Below, piece by piece: positions 25,047-35,300 of a stretch of 64,000 nucleotides of DNA. The DNA is from Rhodanobacteraceae bacterium ZG21-1 (GTDB lineage Bacteria; Pseudomonadota; Gammaproteobacteria; Xanthomonadales; Rhodanobacteraceae), in assembly GCA_021390615.1 (NCBI GenBank), contig JAJEJU010000024.1:1302001-1366000 (forward strand). Reading direction: 5' to 3'. Every line of letters starts with the position of its first letter. The stretch's first letter is position 1. The position numbers and the translations under genes are program-made. Below the pieces are notes generated by a model. The model ran no database searches, was not told where the DNA came from, and saw nothing but the letters and a program-made list of their open reading frames with translations.

Positions 25047-28000
25047 ATGAACGACGAGCCTAGCGCACTGCTGCCGCTGACCACTGCTCAGCGCGGACTC
25101 TGGGTAGGACACAAAATTGGCGCAACGGACGCGACCATGAATATTGCCGAGGCGGTGGAAATCTGCGGGCCGGTCCAGCCCGAGATATTCATGCGCGCCT
25201 TGTGGCAGGTCGCCGCCGAGGTCGATGCCGTGCGAGCCGGCATTATCGAGCGCGATGGCAGGCCGTTCCAATTCATCCGTGCGCATTATCATGGCGATTT
25301 TCCATATATCGATTATAGCGAGGAAAGCGATCCGCGGAAATTAATCGACCGCTGGATGCTGGATGAGCTGAAGAAGCCGGTCGATCTCGCCAAGGACCCA
25401 TTATGGGTAAATGCCTTGTTCAAGGCTTCCGATAATCGCTATTTCTGGTATCAGCGCGCCCATCATGTGATCTACGACGGCTACAGCGGCGGCATGATCG
25501 CCAGGCGCCAGGCCGAGCTGTACACCGCCTTCGCCGAGGGCAGGGAGGCGCCGCCTTGCGAATTCGGCTCGCTGCAGACGCTGGTCGAGGCCGAGGCGGC
25601 CTATCGCGATTCGGATCGTTGCCGGCGCGACCGCGAATTCTGGAAGGCGCAGCTGGCCGACTTGCCTGAGGCGGTATCCCTCGCACGCGGCGGACATCGC
25701 AACGGCATGGGCGGCCTGCGTCGCGGCAGCGGTTACCTGTCGAGCGATACCGCGGCGCGCCTGGCCGCGCTGGGGCGCGAGTCGTCGACCAGCCTGCCGC
25801 AGGTGTTGATCGCCCTGGTGGCGGCGTATTACCAGCGCGTCACCGGCGCAGCCGACCTGGTCATCGGCATGCCGGTCTCCGGCCGCATCAATGCGGCGCT
25901 GCGCAGCGCACCGGGCATGGTCGCCAACGCGGTGACCCTGCGCCTGCGCTTCACGCCGCAGATGACGGCCATCGAGTTGTTCGAGCAGGTGGCACGCGTG
26001 GTGCGGCAGGCCCTGCGGCACCAGCAGTATCGCTACGAGGATTTGCGCCGCGACCTCGGCCTGGTCGGCCAGGCGCAGCACATCGCCTGGCTGGGCGTGA
26101 ATATCGAGCCCTTCGATTATCAGCTGAGCTTCGCCGGCGCGCGGGCGACGCCGCACAACGTCTCGAACGGCTCGGCCGAGGATCTCACCGTCTTCGTGTA
26201 TGACCGCGGCGACGGCGGCAGCCTGCGCTTCGATTTCGACGCCAATCCCGCCCTGTACAGCGAAGCCGAGCTGGACGAGCACTGCCGCCGCCTGACCCGG
26301 CTGGTCGAGGCCGTGCTGGCCGATCCCGCGCAGTCGTTGCGGCAGATCGACATGCTCGGCGAACAGGAACGCGAGCGCCTGTTGCAGCGCTGGAACGAGA
26401 CCGCGCAGGCCGTACCACCGGAAAGCCTGCCTGCGCTGGTCGCCCGGCAGGCACGGCTGTCGCCGCTGGCGCCGGCGCTGGTCTGCGACGGTCGTCTGCT
26501 TAGCTATCGCGAGCTGCATCGGCGCAGCGTGCGCCAGGCTCGGCAGTTGCTGGCCGACGGCATCCGCCCGGGCGACATCGTTGCGGTCGCCTTGCCGCGC
26601 AGCGAGGTGTTGCCGATCGTGCTGCTCGGCATCCTGCGCTGCGGCGCGGCCTATCTGCCGATCGATCCGCTCGCGCCGCTGGAACGCACCGCGATGATGC
26701 TGGACGATGCGGCGCCGACCGCGATGATCGCCAGCCCCGAACTGGCGGTCCGCCATGCACGTGGCGGGCTGCTGATGCTCGGTCCGGAGGAGGCCGACGC
26801 CTCGCTGGAAGACATGCCCGACGAGCCGGACTTCACCACGCCGGAAGCCACCGCCTACGTGCTCTACACCTCGGGTTCCACCGGGCGGCCGAAGGGCGTC
26901 GAAGTCACCCACCGCAACCTGGCCAACTTCCTGCACGGCATGCGCATGCAGCTTGCGCCCACGCCGACCGACCGCTTTCTCGCGGTGACCACGATCGGCT
27001 TCGACATCGCCGTGCTGGAGCTGTTCCTGCCCTTGACCGCCGGCGCCAGCGTAGTGATCGCCGGCAGCGACAGCGTGCGCCATCCGCCTACGCTGGCGCG
27101 CCTGATCCAGCACAGCGGGATCACCCGCATGCAGGCCACGCCCTCGTTGTGGCGTGTGCTGCTGGCCTGTCCGGCGCTGCGCCTGGACGGCGTGCATGCC
27201 CTGGTCGGCGGCGAAGCGTTGGATACGGAACTGGCGGCACGACTGCAGCGCCAGGCAGCCAGGCTCACCCAGTTCTACGGACCGACCGAGACCACGGTGT
27301 GGTCGACCGCGCATGAGCTGACGGAGCCAGGCTCCACGCCGCCGCCGATCGGACGTCCAATCGCCAACACGCGCCTGTACGTGCTCGACGACGAACGCCA
27401 GCTGGTGCCGACCGGCGCCGTCGGTGAGCTGTACATCGGCGGCGAAGGCGTGGCCAAGGGCTACCTCAACCATCCCCAGCTCAGCGTGGAGCGCTTCCTG
27501 CCCGATCCTTTCGTCGAGGGCGAGCAGCGCATGTATCGCACCGGCGATCTGGTCTACTGGAACGACGACGCTACGCTGCAGTTCGTCGGACGCGCCGATC
27601 AGCAGGTGAAGATCCGCGGGCATCGCGTGGAGCTGGGCGAAATCGAGAGCCGACTGGTGCGCCATGCCAGCGTGGCCGAAGCAGCAGTGACCGCACAGCG
27701 CGACGGCGAAGGCGGCACCGGCCTGTGCGCCTATCTGGTGGCCGCTCCCGGTGCGCAGATCGTGCTGGATGCCTTGCGCGGCTACCTGGCCGGCTATCTG
27801 CCCGACTACATGATGCCGGCGCGCTTCATGCTGCTCGACGCCATGCCGTTGACCCCCAGCGGCAAGCTGGACCGCAAGGCGCTGCCGCAGCCCGAGCGCA
27901 GCGAGCGCGCCGCCTACGTGGCGCCGGTCGGCGCGCTGGAGCAGAAGCTGGCGGCCTTGTGGCAGCAGATCTTCGCTGTGGAGCGGGTGGGCCGGCACGA

Positions 28001-29060
28001 GAACTTCTTCGAGCTGGGCGGCGATTCGCTCACCGCTGCGGCGATGATGGCGCGCTTTCCCGAACACTTCGGCATGGAGTTGCCGCTAGGCAGCCTGTTC
28101 GAGACGCCCAGCGTGGCGGGCCTGGCGGCCTACATGCAGCGCGCCGAGAGCCGGCCCGACCCGCTCGGCGGCTTGCTGCCGTTGCGTCCCGGCGCACAGG
28201 CGCGCCCGCTGTTCTGCATCCATCCGGTGGTCGGCCTGAGCTGGTCTTACGCCAACCTGCTGCGGCATCTCGACGACAGCCTGCCGCTGTACGGCCTGCA
28301 GTCGCGCGGCCTGCGTGCGGGCGGCGCGCTGCCGGCCAGCATCGACGAGATGGCCGCGGGCTATCTCGAACAGATGCGCCAGATCCAGCCGCAAGGACCG
28401 TATCGTCTGCTCGGCTGGTCACTCGGCGGCCTGCTCGCGCATGCGGTGGCCGCACGGCTGCAGGTGTTGGGAGAGCGGGTCGAACTGCTGGCCATGCTCG
28501 ACGCCTTTCCCTTCGTCACGGCTCATGGTCCCATGATCGGGCAGGACGAAGCAGGCGAGGCGAGGACGATCCTGCAGTTCCTCGGCTTCCATCGGCAGGC
28601 ACGCGAGAATCCGCCGGCCGGCATGGATCAGCTGGCCGACCTGCTGTGCCGCGAATACGACATCTTCGGCATGCCGCTGGTGCGCGAACTGATGAAGGAC
28701 GATCCGCAACTGGTCGGACGCGTGGCCGCCGCCACGCGCCATCACCTGGAACTGGCGCGCCGGCATGTGCCCGAGCGGATCCAGGCCGACGTGATGTTCT
28801 TCCACGCCACGCAGCGGGAAGAGGCCGAGCTGGACGGCGTGCTGCAGGATCGGCCGGCGGCCTGGCGCTCGTATGTCGACGGCATGCTGGAGGTGCATGC
28901 GGTGCCCTGCCATCACCAGGCCATGCTGGATGCCGCGCCGGCGGCGCAGATCGGCCGGCTGCTGCAGCGTCGGCTCGACGCGCTGGCGGCCGCACCGGTG
29001 CGCACGCCAGCGGCACGGCAGGCTCCGGCGGTGCGCGAGCGTGTCGCCGCCCATGCATAA
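25047..29060 (+). CDS. Single-module nonribosomal peptide synthetase C-A-T-TE, glycine-like code
   Basis: About 1337 residues with four domains: condensation (about 10-430, active site H-H-V-I-Y-D-G at 139-145), adenylation (about 455-950, with Y-V-L-Y-T-S-G-S-T-G-R-P-K-G and T-G-D-L), thiolation (E-L-G-G-D-S-L, phosphopantetheine Ser about 994) and thioesterase (G-W-S-L-G-G, Ser about 1125). The layout is that of EntF. The ten specificity residues read D-I-L-Q-L-G-F-V-W-K, very close to the known glycine code DILQLGLIWK. So it probably loads glycine, joins it to a carrier- or CoA-bound acyl donor, and releases the product by hydrolysis or esterification. No donor carrier protein, MbtH protein or phosphopantetheinyl transferase is in the window. 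I chose ATG 25047, which has a GGGAG site, over ATG 25020. It overlaps the next gene by 8 bases. Confidence 0.93.
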   Translation: MNDEPSALLPLTTAQRGLWVGHKIGATDATMNIAEAVEICGPVQPEIFMRALWQVAAEVDAVRAGIIERDGRPFQFIRAHYHGDFPYIDYSEESDPRKLIDRWMLDELKKPVDLAKDPLWVNALFKASDNRYFWYQRAHHVIYDGYSGGMIARRQAELYTAFAEGREAPPCEFGSLQTLVEAEAAYRDSDRCRRDREFWKAQLADLPEAVSLARGGHRNGMGGLRRGSGYLSSDTAARLAALGRESSTSLPQVLIALVAAYYQRVTGAADLVIGMPVSGRINAALRSAPGMVANAVTLRLRFTPQMTAIELFEQVARVVRQALRHQQYRYEDLRRDLGLVGQAQHIAWLGVNIEPFDYQLSFAGARATPHNVSNGSAEDLTVFVYDRGDGGSLRFDFDANPALYSEAELDEHCRRLTRLVEAVLADPAQSLRQIDMLGEQERERLLQRWNETAQAVPPESLPALVARQARLSPLAPALVCDGRLLSYRELHRRSVRQARQLLADGIRPGDIVAVALPRSEVLPIVLLGILRCGAAYLPIDPLAPLERTAMMLDDAAPTAMIASPELAVRHARGGLLMLGPEEADASLEDMPDEPDFTTPEATAYVLYTSGSTGRPKGVEVTHRNLANFLHGMRMQLAPTPTDRFLAVTTIGFDIAVLELFLPLTAGASVVIAGSDSVRHPPTLARLIQHSGITRMQATPSLWRVLLACPALRLDGVHALVGGEALDTELAARLQRQAARLTQFYGPTETTVWSTAHELTEPGSTPPPIGRPIANTRLYVLDDERQLVPTGAVGELYIGGEGVAKGYLNHPQLSVERFLPDPFVEGEQRMYRTGDLVYWNDDATLQFVGRADQQVKIRGHRVELGEIESRLVRHASVAEAAVTAQRDGEGGTGLCAYLVAAPGAQIVLDALRGYLAGYLPDYMMPARFMLLDAMPLTPSGKLDRKALPQPERSERAAYVAPVGALEQKLAALWQQIFAVERVGRHENFFELGGDSLTAAAMMARFPEHFGMELPLGSLFETPSVAGLAAYMQRAESRPDPLGGLLPLRPGAQARPLFCIHPVVGLSWSYANLLRHLDDSLPLYGLQSRGLRAGGALPASIDEMAAGYLEQMRQIQPQGPYRLLGWSLGGLLAHAVAARLQVLGERVELLAMLDAFPFVTAHGPMIGQDEAGEARTILQFLGFHRQARENPPAGMDQLADLLCREYDIFGMPLVRELMKDDPQLVGRVAAATRHHLELARRHVPERIQADVMFFHATQREEAELDGVLQDRPAAWRSYVDGMLEVHAVPCHHQAMLDAAPAAQIGRLLQRRLDALAAAPVRTPAARQAPAVRERVAAHA

Positions 29061-30345
29061 GCCGCTCGCGCCAGGACGATCGATCGCGATCTTCACGATC
29101 GGCACGCAGGGCGACATCCGCCCCTGCGTGGCGCTGGGCCTCGGCCTGCAGCGCGCCGGCCATCCGGTGCGCATCGTCACCAGCGACAACTTCGCCGGGC
29201 TGGTGCGCGGTGCCGGCCTGGAGTTCTTTCCGCTCACCAGCGATTTCCAGGCCCTGCTGGAGATGGATCGCAGCATCGCCGACCAGGGCCTGGACATGCG
29301 CGCGATGGCGCGGATCTTCCGCGGCCACTTCGCCGACTGGGCCACGCGCTGGGTAGCCGAGGGGCAGGCGGCATGCGAAGGCGCCGGCTTGTTGGTGGGG
29401 GTAGGCAACAGCACCTTGCTGGCCAAGTCGCTGGCTGAAGCCCGAGGCTTGCCGTTCGTCTGCGCCCAACTGCAGCCGCTCACTCCGTCGAGGGTGTTGC
29501 CGCCGATGGTGCTGGCCGGCACGCGGCAGCGGCTGCCTGCCTGGCTGAGCATGGGCGCTTATCAGCTGCTGCGCCTGCTGGTATGGCACGTGATGCGGCC
29601 GGCGATCAACGACATCGTGCGCCCGCAGCTGGGCCTGCGCCGCTATCCCTGGTACGGGCCGTACTTCAACACCGGACGGCAGGACAGCCGGGTGGTCTAC
29701 GGCTTCAGCCAGCACGTGCTGCCGCGGCCCGCGGACTGGCCGGACAGCGCGCAGATCGCCGGCTACTGGTTCCTCGATCAGCCCGCCTGGCAGCCGCCGG
29801 AAGCCCTGCACGCCTTCCTCGATGCCGGTCCGGCGCCGGTCTATATCGGCTTCGGCAGCATGGTGAGCAGCCAGGCGGACCGCTTCACCGCCACCGTGCT
29901 GGACGCGGTGCGGCGCAGCGGCCGCAGGGCGGTGCTCGCCACCGGCTGGGGCGGCCTGGCCGGCCAGGATGGCGCGCTGGACGAGCAGATTTTCTTCATC
30001 CGCCACGCGCCGCACGACTGGCTGTTTCCGCGCATGGCCGCCGCCGTGCATCACGGCGGGGCGGGCACCACAGCTGCAGCCGCGCGAGCCGGGATTCCTT
30101 CGGTAGTGGTGCCGTTCTACGGCGATCAGCCGTTCTGGGCGCGTTGCCTGCAGCGCGCCGGCGCCGCGCCGGCTGCGGTAGACCGCCGCGACCTGCAGGC
30201 GGTAGCTCTGGCTACGGCGATGGACGTCGCCCTGGGCGAGGACATCCGCCAGGCGGCCCAGGCGCTCGGCAGCCGGGTGCGCGCCGAAGACGGGGTGAGT
30301 CAGGCCGTGGATTGCCTGCGCGGCTGGGGCTTGCTGGCCAGCTGA
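29053..30345 (+). CDS. UGT/MGT-type glycosyltransferase coupled to the NRPS
   Basis: 430-residue GT-B glycosyltransferase of the GT1 family (macrolide, sterol and rhamnolipid type). The N-terminal I-F-T-I-G-T-Q-G-D-I-R-P-C-V is the usual acceptor-domain start, and H-H-G-G-A-G-T-T-A-A-A-A-R-A-G at about 330 is the nucleotide-sugar-binding signature, followed by V-P-F-Y-G-D-Q-P-F-W-A. The start overlaps the NRPS stop by 8 bases, so the enzymes are almost certainly made together. It probably glycosylates the NRPS product or its lipid acceptor. No signal peptide; cytoplasmic or membrane-associated. Convergent with a tetR gene. Confidence 0.92.
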   Translation: MHKPLAPGRSIAIFTIGTQGDIRPCVALGLGLQRAGHPVRIVTSDNFAGLVRGAGLEFFPLTSDFQALLEMDRSIADQGLDMRAMARIFRGHFADWATRWVAEGQAACEGAGLLVGVGNSTLLAKSLAEARGLPFVCAQLQPLTPSRVLPPMVLAGTRQRLPAWLSMGAYQLLRLLVWHVMRPAINDIVRPQLGLRRYPWYGPYFNTGRQDSRVVYGFSQHVLPRPADWPDSAQIAGYWFLDQPAWQPPEALHAFLDAGPAPVYIGFGSMVSSQADRFTATVLDAVRRSGRRAVLATGWGGLAGQDGALDEQIFFIRHAPHDWLFPRMAAAVHHGGAGTTAAAARAGIPSVVVPFYGDQPFWARCLQRAGAAPAAVDRRDLQAVALATAMDVALGEDIRQAAQALGSRVRAEDGVSQAVDCLRGWGLLAS

Positions 30346-30428
30346 GCCGGCGTGTCTGGCTCAGGCGTGCAGACTTCGAGGCGGCCGTGCTCTAGGTGGC
30401 GCCTGTTCGCGCCGTGCCGGCTCGGCGC

Positions 30429-31040
30429 TCAGGAGCCGAAGAAAGTGGCGACGAAGATGGTGCTCAGCACGTGCTGCGCGGAGGCTTCCGGCAGCTCGTT
30501 GGGCATGCTGATGTTGAAATAGCGCACGCCGTCGACCAGCCCCATCATGGCCAGGGCGAGATCGGGTGCGCTGGCCGGCGGCGGCCGCTCCAGCCGCTCG
30601 CAGAACTTCGCAATGAAGTAGGCGATGATGTCGCGCTTTTCCAGCATCAGCGCATTCAGGCGATGTCGGAACTTGGCGTCCCGCGCGGCATGCAGGCGCG
30701 CTTCGGCCCACAACACGTAGCTGATGTTGTCGCCGTAGCACTGGCTGTAGAAGTTCGCCAGTTGTTCTTGCAGGCCCTTCTGGGTCAGGCCGTTGTCGAG
30801 CAGGGACTGCAGGTCCTGCTGGATGCTCAGGTGATCGCGCTTGAGCAGCTCGATGAACAGGTCGGCCTTGCTCTTGAAGTTCGAATAGAACGCGCCGCGC
30901 GTATAGCCGGCGTGGCCGGCGATGTTCTCCACGCTGCTCGCCGCCAGGCCTTTCTTGGCGATGGTGACCGCTGCGGCGTCGAGCAGGCGCAGGCGCGTCT
31001 GCTCGCGGCTCTCTTCCCGGGTCAATCGTTGGCGTGCCAT
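30429..31040 (-). CDS. TetR-family regulator of the RND efflux operon
   Basis: 203 residues. The N-terminal DNA-binding domain has R-L-R-L-L-D-A-A-A-V-T-I-A-K-K-G and Y-T-R-G-A-F-Y-S-N-F-K-S-K-A-D-L, typical of AcrR/TtgR-like repressors of efflux pumps. It is divergent from the MFP-RND-OMF operon across a long imperfect palindrome (31086-31119), which is its likely operator. It may respond to the compound made by the neighbouring NRPS/glycosyltransferase genes. Confidence 0.93.
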   Translation of the reverse strand: MARQRLTREESREQTRLRLLDAAAVTIAKKGLAASSVENIAGHAGYTRGAFYSNFKSKADLFIELLKRDHLSIQQDLQSLLDNGLTQKGLQEQLANFYSQCYGDNISYVLWAEARLHAARDAKFRHRLNALMLEKRDIIAYFIAKFCERLERPPPASAPDLALAMMGLVDGVRYFNISMPNELPEASAQHVLSTIFVATFFGS

Positions 31041-31085
31041 GCCGGCATGCTAGCACGCCATGCATTCCGGCACATGGATGCTTGG

Positions 31086-31119
31086 TTGAATTCAGATACA
31101 ACTATGTATCAAAATTCAT
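31086..31119. promoter_or_regulatory. TetR operator between tetR and the RND operon
   Basis: Left arm TTGAATTCAGATAC and right arm GTATCAAAATTCAT agree with dyad symmetry at 11 of 14 positions around a 6-base centre; the inner GATAC/GTATC is perfect. It is AT-rich inside GC-rich DNA, and its TTGAAT looks like a -35 element, so repressor binding would cover the promoters. Confidence 0.65.
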
Positions 31120-31193
31120 CCATGTACCAAAGTGACGATGCCGGCGGGGCGAATCCGCCGGGCGAACGTCCCCACGCCCCAAGGAGTCGAGCT

Positions 31194-32330
31194 GTGAGCG
31201 ATCGAATGCATGGCCTGCCGCGGATGGTTCGGCGGCGGTGGCCCGGGTTGGCGCTGCCAGCCCTCGTGGTGATCGGGCTGGCCGGCTGCAGTCAGCGTCC
31301 GCCCGAAGCGGTGAGTGCGGTGCCGATCATCGCCTGGCAGGTGCAGGCGGCCGACGGCGCGGCTGGCGTGCGCCTGCCGGGCGACGTGCATGCGCGCTAC
31401 GAGATGCCGCTGTCGTTCCGCATCGGCGGAAAGCTGGCCGCGCGCTACGTCAGTCCCGGCGACGAAGTGAGGAAGGGCGCCAAGCTGGCCGAGCTGGATC
31501 CGGCGGACGTCGCCAGCGCCCGCGCCGCGGCCGAGGCTGCGGTGAAGGCCGCCGAGAGCCGCTATGCCTTTGCCGCCCAGCAATTGCAGCGCGACGAAGC
31601 GCAGAGCCGGCAGAATCTGATCAGCCAGCTGCAACTGGAGCAGACTCGCGATGCCTATGCCGCGGCACTGTCCGGCCGCGAACAGGCCAGGCAGCAGCTG
31701 GTGCAGGCGCGCGACCAGCAGGGCTACGCCACCCTGGTGGCGGATCACGACGGCACCGTCACCAGCATGCAGGCCGACGTGGGCCAGGTGCTCGCGGCAG
31801 GTCAGGCGGTGTTCGGCTTTGCCTGGTCGGGCGAACGCGAAATCCATGTCGACGTGCCCGAAAGCCGCATCGGCGGCATCGCGCCGGGGCAGGCGGTGCA
31901 GGTGAGTCTGCCGGCCTTGCCCGGTTACGCCGGCCAAGCCCATGTGCGCGAAGTGGCTTCCGCCGCGGATCCGCAGTCGCGCACCTATCTGGTCAAGCTG
32001 GCGCTGGATCAGCCGCCGCCCGGCGTGCGCCTGGGCATGACCGCCGAGGCCAGCTGGAACGCGACCGGGCAGGCATCGTCGGCGCAGCGCATTCCCGCCA
32101 GCGCCTTGTTTCACCAGGGCGAGCGGCCGGCCGTGTGGGTGGTGCGCCCGGCGGATTCGACGCTCGAACTGAGGCCGGTCACGGTGCTGCGCTATCTCGA
32201 GCGCGACGTGCTGCTGGACGGCGGCCTGCATGTCGGCGAGCGCATCGTGGCGCAGGGCGTGCACACCGTGTCGGTTGGCGAGAAGGTCACGCCGATCGCC
32301 CCGCCGCATGCGGAGGACGCGCCGCAATGA
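31194..32330 (+). CDS. RND efflux periplasmic adaptor (membrane fusion) lipoprotein
   Basis: 378 residues. The N-terminal lipobox G-L-A-G-C (Cys32) predicts an inner-membrane-anchored lipoprotein. Then come a lipoyl/barrel-sandwich half (Y-E-M-P-L-S-F-R-I-G-G-K), a coiled-coil hairpin rich in Ala/Gln (about 95-180), the second half-motif (V-A-D-H-D-G-T-V-T-S) and beta-barrel/membrane-proximal domains. It links the RND pump to the outer-membrane channel. I chose GTG 31194, which has an AAGGAG site at good spacing; the frame runs open much further upstream without homology. The stop overlaps the pump start (ATGA). Confidence 0.92.
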   Translation: MSDRMHGLPRMVRRRWPGLALPALVVIGLAGCSQRPPEAVSAVPIIAWQVQAADGAAGVRLPGDVHARYEMPLSFRIGGKLAARYVSPGDEVRKGAKLAELDPADVASARAAAEAAVKAAESRYAFAAQQLQRDEAQSRQNLISQLQLEQTRDAYAAALSGREQARQQLVQARDQQGYATLVADHDGTVTSMQADVGQVLAAGQAVFGFAWSGEREIHVDVPESRIGGIAPGQAVQVSLPALPGYAGQAHVREVASAADPQSRTYLVKLALDQPPPGVRLGMTAEASWNATGQASSAQRIPASALFHQGERPAVWVVRPADSTLELRPVTVLRYLERDVLLDGGLHVGERIVAQGVHTVSVGEKVTPIAPPHAEDAPQ

Positions 32331-35300
32331 GCGCGGACGAACGCTTCAATCTGTCGGCCTGGGCGCTGCGCCACAAGTCCCTGGTGTTTTTCCTGATGGG
32401 CATGATGGCGCTGTTCGGCGCCTTGTCCTACCGCCAGCTGTCGCAGTCGGAGGATCCGCCGTTCACCTTCAAGATCATGGTGATCCAGAGCTTCTGGCCC
32501 GGCGCGACGGCGCGCCAGGTGCAGGAAGAGGTCACCGACCGCATCGCGCGCAAGCTGCAGGAAACGCCTTCGGTGGATTTCCTGCAGAGCTATTCGCGCC
32601 CGGGCGAATCGCTGGTGTTCTTCAACATCAAGGATTCGGCGCCCGCTTCGACCGTGCCCGACACCTGGTACCAGGTGCGCAAGAAGATCGGCGACATCGC
32701 CGGCCAGCTGCCGCAAGGCGTGCAGGGCCCGTTCTTCAACGACGAGTTCGGCGACGTCTATACCAACATCTACGCGCTCGAAGGCGACGGCTACACGCCG
32801 GCGCAACTGCACGACTATGCCGACCAGCTGCGCGTCGAGCTGCTGCGGGTGCCCGGCGTAGCCAAGGTCGACTACTTCGGCGACCAGAACCAGCACGTCT
32901 ACATCGACATCGACAACGCGCGGCTCGGCAAGCTGGGCATCGCGCCGCAGCAGATCGGCCAGGCCCTGGCCGCGCAGAACGCAGTGGCCTCCCCCGGCGT
33001 GCTGACCACGGCCGGGGATCGCGTCTTCATCCGGCCCAGCGGGCAGTTCGAAAGCATGGACGCGCTGGCCAACACCTTGCTGCACGTGGACGGCCGCAGC
33101 TTCCGCCTCGGCGACATCGCCAGCATCCGGCGAGGCTATGACGAGCCGATGGGCGCCCAGCTGCGCTTCATGGGCCAGCCGGTGCTCGGCGTCGGCATCA
33201 CCATGCAGCCCGGCGGCGACGTGATCCAGCTGGGCAAGGCGCTGGACCATGCCACCGCGGACCTGCAGAAGCGCCTGCCGGCCGGCCTGAAGCTGGCGCC
33301 GATCACCAGCATGCCGCATGCGGTGGCGCATTCGGTCGACGACTTCCTCGAATCGGTGGCCGAGGCGGTGGGCATCGTGTTGCTGGTGAGCCTGCTCAGC
33401 CTGGGCTTCCGCACCGGCATGGTGGTGGTGATCTCGATTCCCTTCGTGCTGGCCGCCACTGCCTTGCTGATGGACATCTTCGGCATCGGCCTGCACAAGG
33501 TCTCGCTGGGCACCTTGATCCTCGCCCTGGGCCTGCTGGTCGACGACGCGATCATCGCGGTGGAGATGATGGCGGTGAAGCTGGAGCAGGGCTGGAGCCG
33601 CGTGCGCGCGGCGGCGTTCGCCTACACCAGCACGGCGTTCCCGATGCTCACCGGCACCCTGGTGACGGTGTCCGGCTTCCTGCCGATCGCGCTGGCCAAG
33701 TCGGGCACGGGCGAATACACCCGCTCGATCTTCGAGGTGTCGGCGATCGCCTTGCTGGTTTCCTGGGTCGCGGCGGTGATCCTGATTCCGCTGCTGGGCT
33801 ACTACCTGCTGCCCGAGCGTCATGCACATGCCGCGCCTGGCCAGGCCTGGTGGCAGCGCCTGCTGCCGTCGCGCCGGCAGGCGGCGCTGCCTGCCAAGGC
33901 GCCCGCACCCGTGCACGACGGCCATGACGTCGACATCTACGATACGGCGTTCTATCGGCGCTTCCGCGCGCTGCTGGACGCCTGCCTGCGCGGCCGCTGG
34001 ATCGTGCTGATCGCCGCCATCGGCCTGTTCGTGGTGGCCATGGCGGGCTTCGGCCTGGTACCCAAGCAATTTTTCCCGAGTTCGGACCGGCCGGAGCTGA
34101 TGGTCGATCTCAGCCTGCCGGAGGGCTCGTCCATCGAGGCGACGCTGCACCAGGTGGAACGGCTGGAAGCGGCGATCCGAGGCCGCCCGGAAGTGGCCAG
34201 CTACGCCAGCTTCGTGGGCAGCGGCGCGCCGCGCTTCTACCTGCCGCTGGATCAGAAGCTGCCGCAGCCGAATTTCGGGCAGTTCGTGATCACCGCCAAG
34301 GACATCGCCCAGCGCGAGCATTTGGCCGTCTATCTGGACGGCGTGCTCAAGCGGGACTTCAGCGGCGTGCGCAGCCGCGTCAGCCGCCTGGAGAACGGTC
34401 CGCCGGTGGGTTTCCCGGTGCAGTTCCGGGTCAGCGGCGACGACATCGCGACCGTGCGTGGCATCGCCGAGCAGGTGGCCGGGGTGATGCGCTCCGACGC
34501 CCACACCACCAATGTGCAGTTCGACTGGGACGAACCGGGCGAACGCTCCGTCCGCTTCGATATCGACCAGGTCAAGGCGCGCCAGCTCGGCATCACCTCC
34601 GAGGACGTCGCCCAGTTCCTGGCCATGAGCCTGTCCGGCACCACGGTGACCCAGCTGCGCGAACGCGACAAGCTGATCGCGGTGGATCTGCGCGCCGCCG
34701 GCGGCGACCGCGTCCACCCGGATCAGATCGAGCGACTGGCCATCCCGACGCCGAACGGCACGGCGATTCCGCTGGGCCAGCTCGGCCGGGTCAGCTACGG
34801 GCTGGAATACGGGGTGATCTGGGAGCGCGACCGCCAGCCCACCATCATCGTCGAGTCCGACACCCGCGGCGGCGCGCAAGGCGTGGACGTCACCAACACC
34901 ATCGACCAGAAGCTGGCCGAGATCCGCAGCCATCTGCCGATCGGCTACCGGGTCGAAGTCGGTGGCTCGGTGGAGCAGAGCGGCAAGGCCCAGGGTTCCA
35001 TCAACGCGCAGATGCCGCTGATGCTGGTGGCGGTGCTGACCCTGCTGATGATCCAGCTGCAGAGCCTGGGACGCACGGTGATGGTGGTGCTCACCGCGCC
35101 GCTCGGCCTGATCGGCGTGGTCGGCGCGCTGCTGCTGTTCGGCCAGCCGTTCGGCTTCGTCGCCATGCTCGGCACCATCGCCATGTTCGGCATCATCATG
35201 CGCAACTCGGTGATCCTGGTGGACCAGATCGAGCAGGACATCAGCGCCGGACATCCGCGCTGGGAGGCGATCGTCGGCGCCACCGTGCGGCGCTTCCGTC

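Noticed and set aside
25401-28067. 888-residue leftward frame opposite the NRPS
   Set aside because: Antisense shadow of the NRPS; GC-rich DNA commonly gives long false frames of this kind.
25047-29060. Reading the EntF-like NRPS as a catecholate siderophore enzyme
   Set aside because: The specificity code is glycine-like and not serine, and no isochorismate, dihydroxybenzoate or TonB-receptor genes are in the window.
31238-32326. Rightward extension of the RND permease frame
   Set aside because: Homology starts at M-S-A-D-E-R-F (32327); the preceding stretch is an out-of-frame copy of the adaptor gene.
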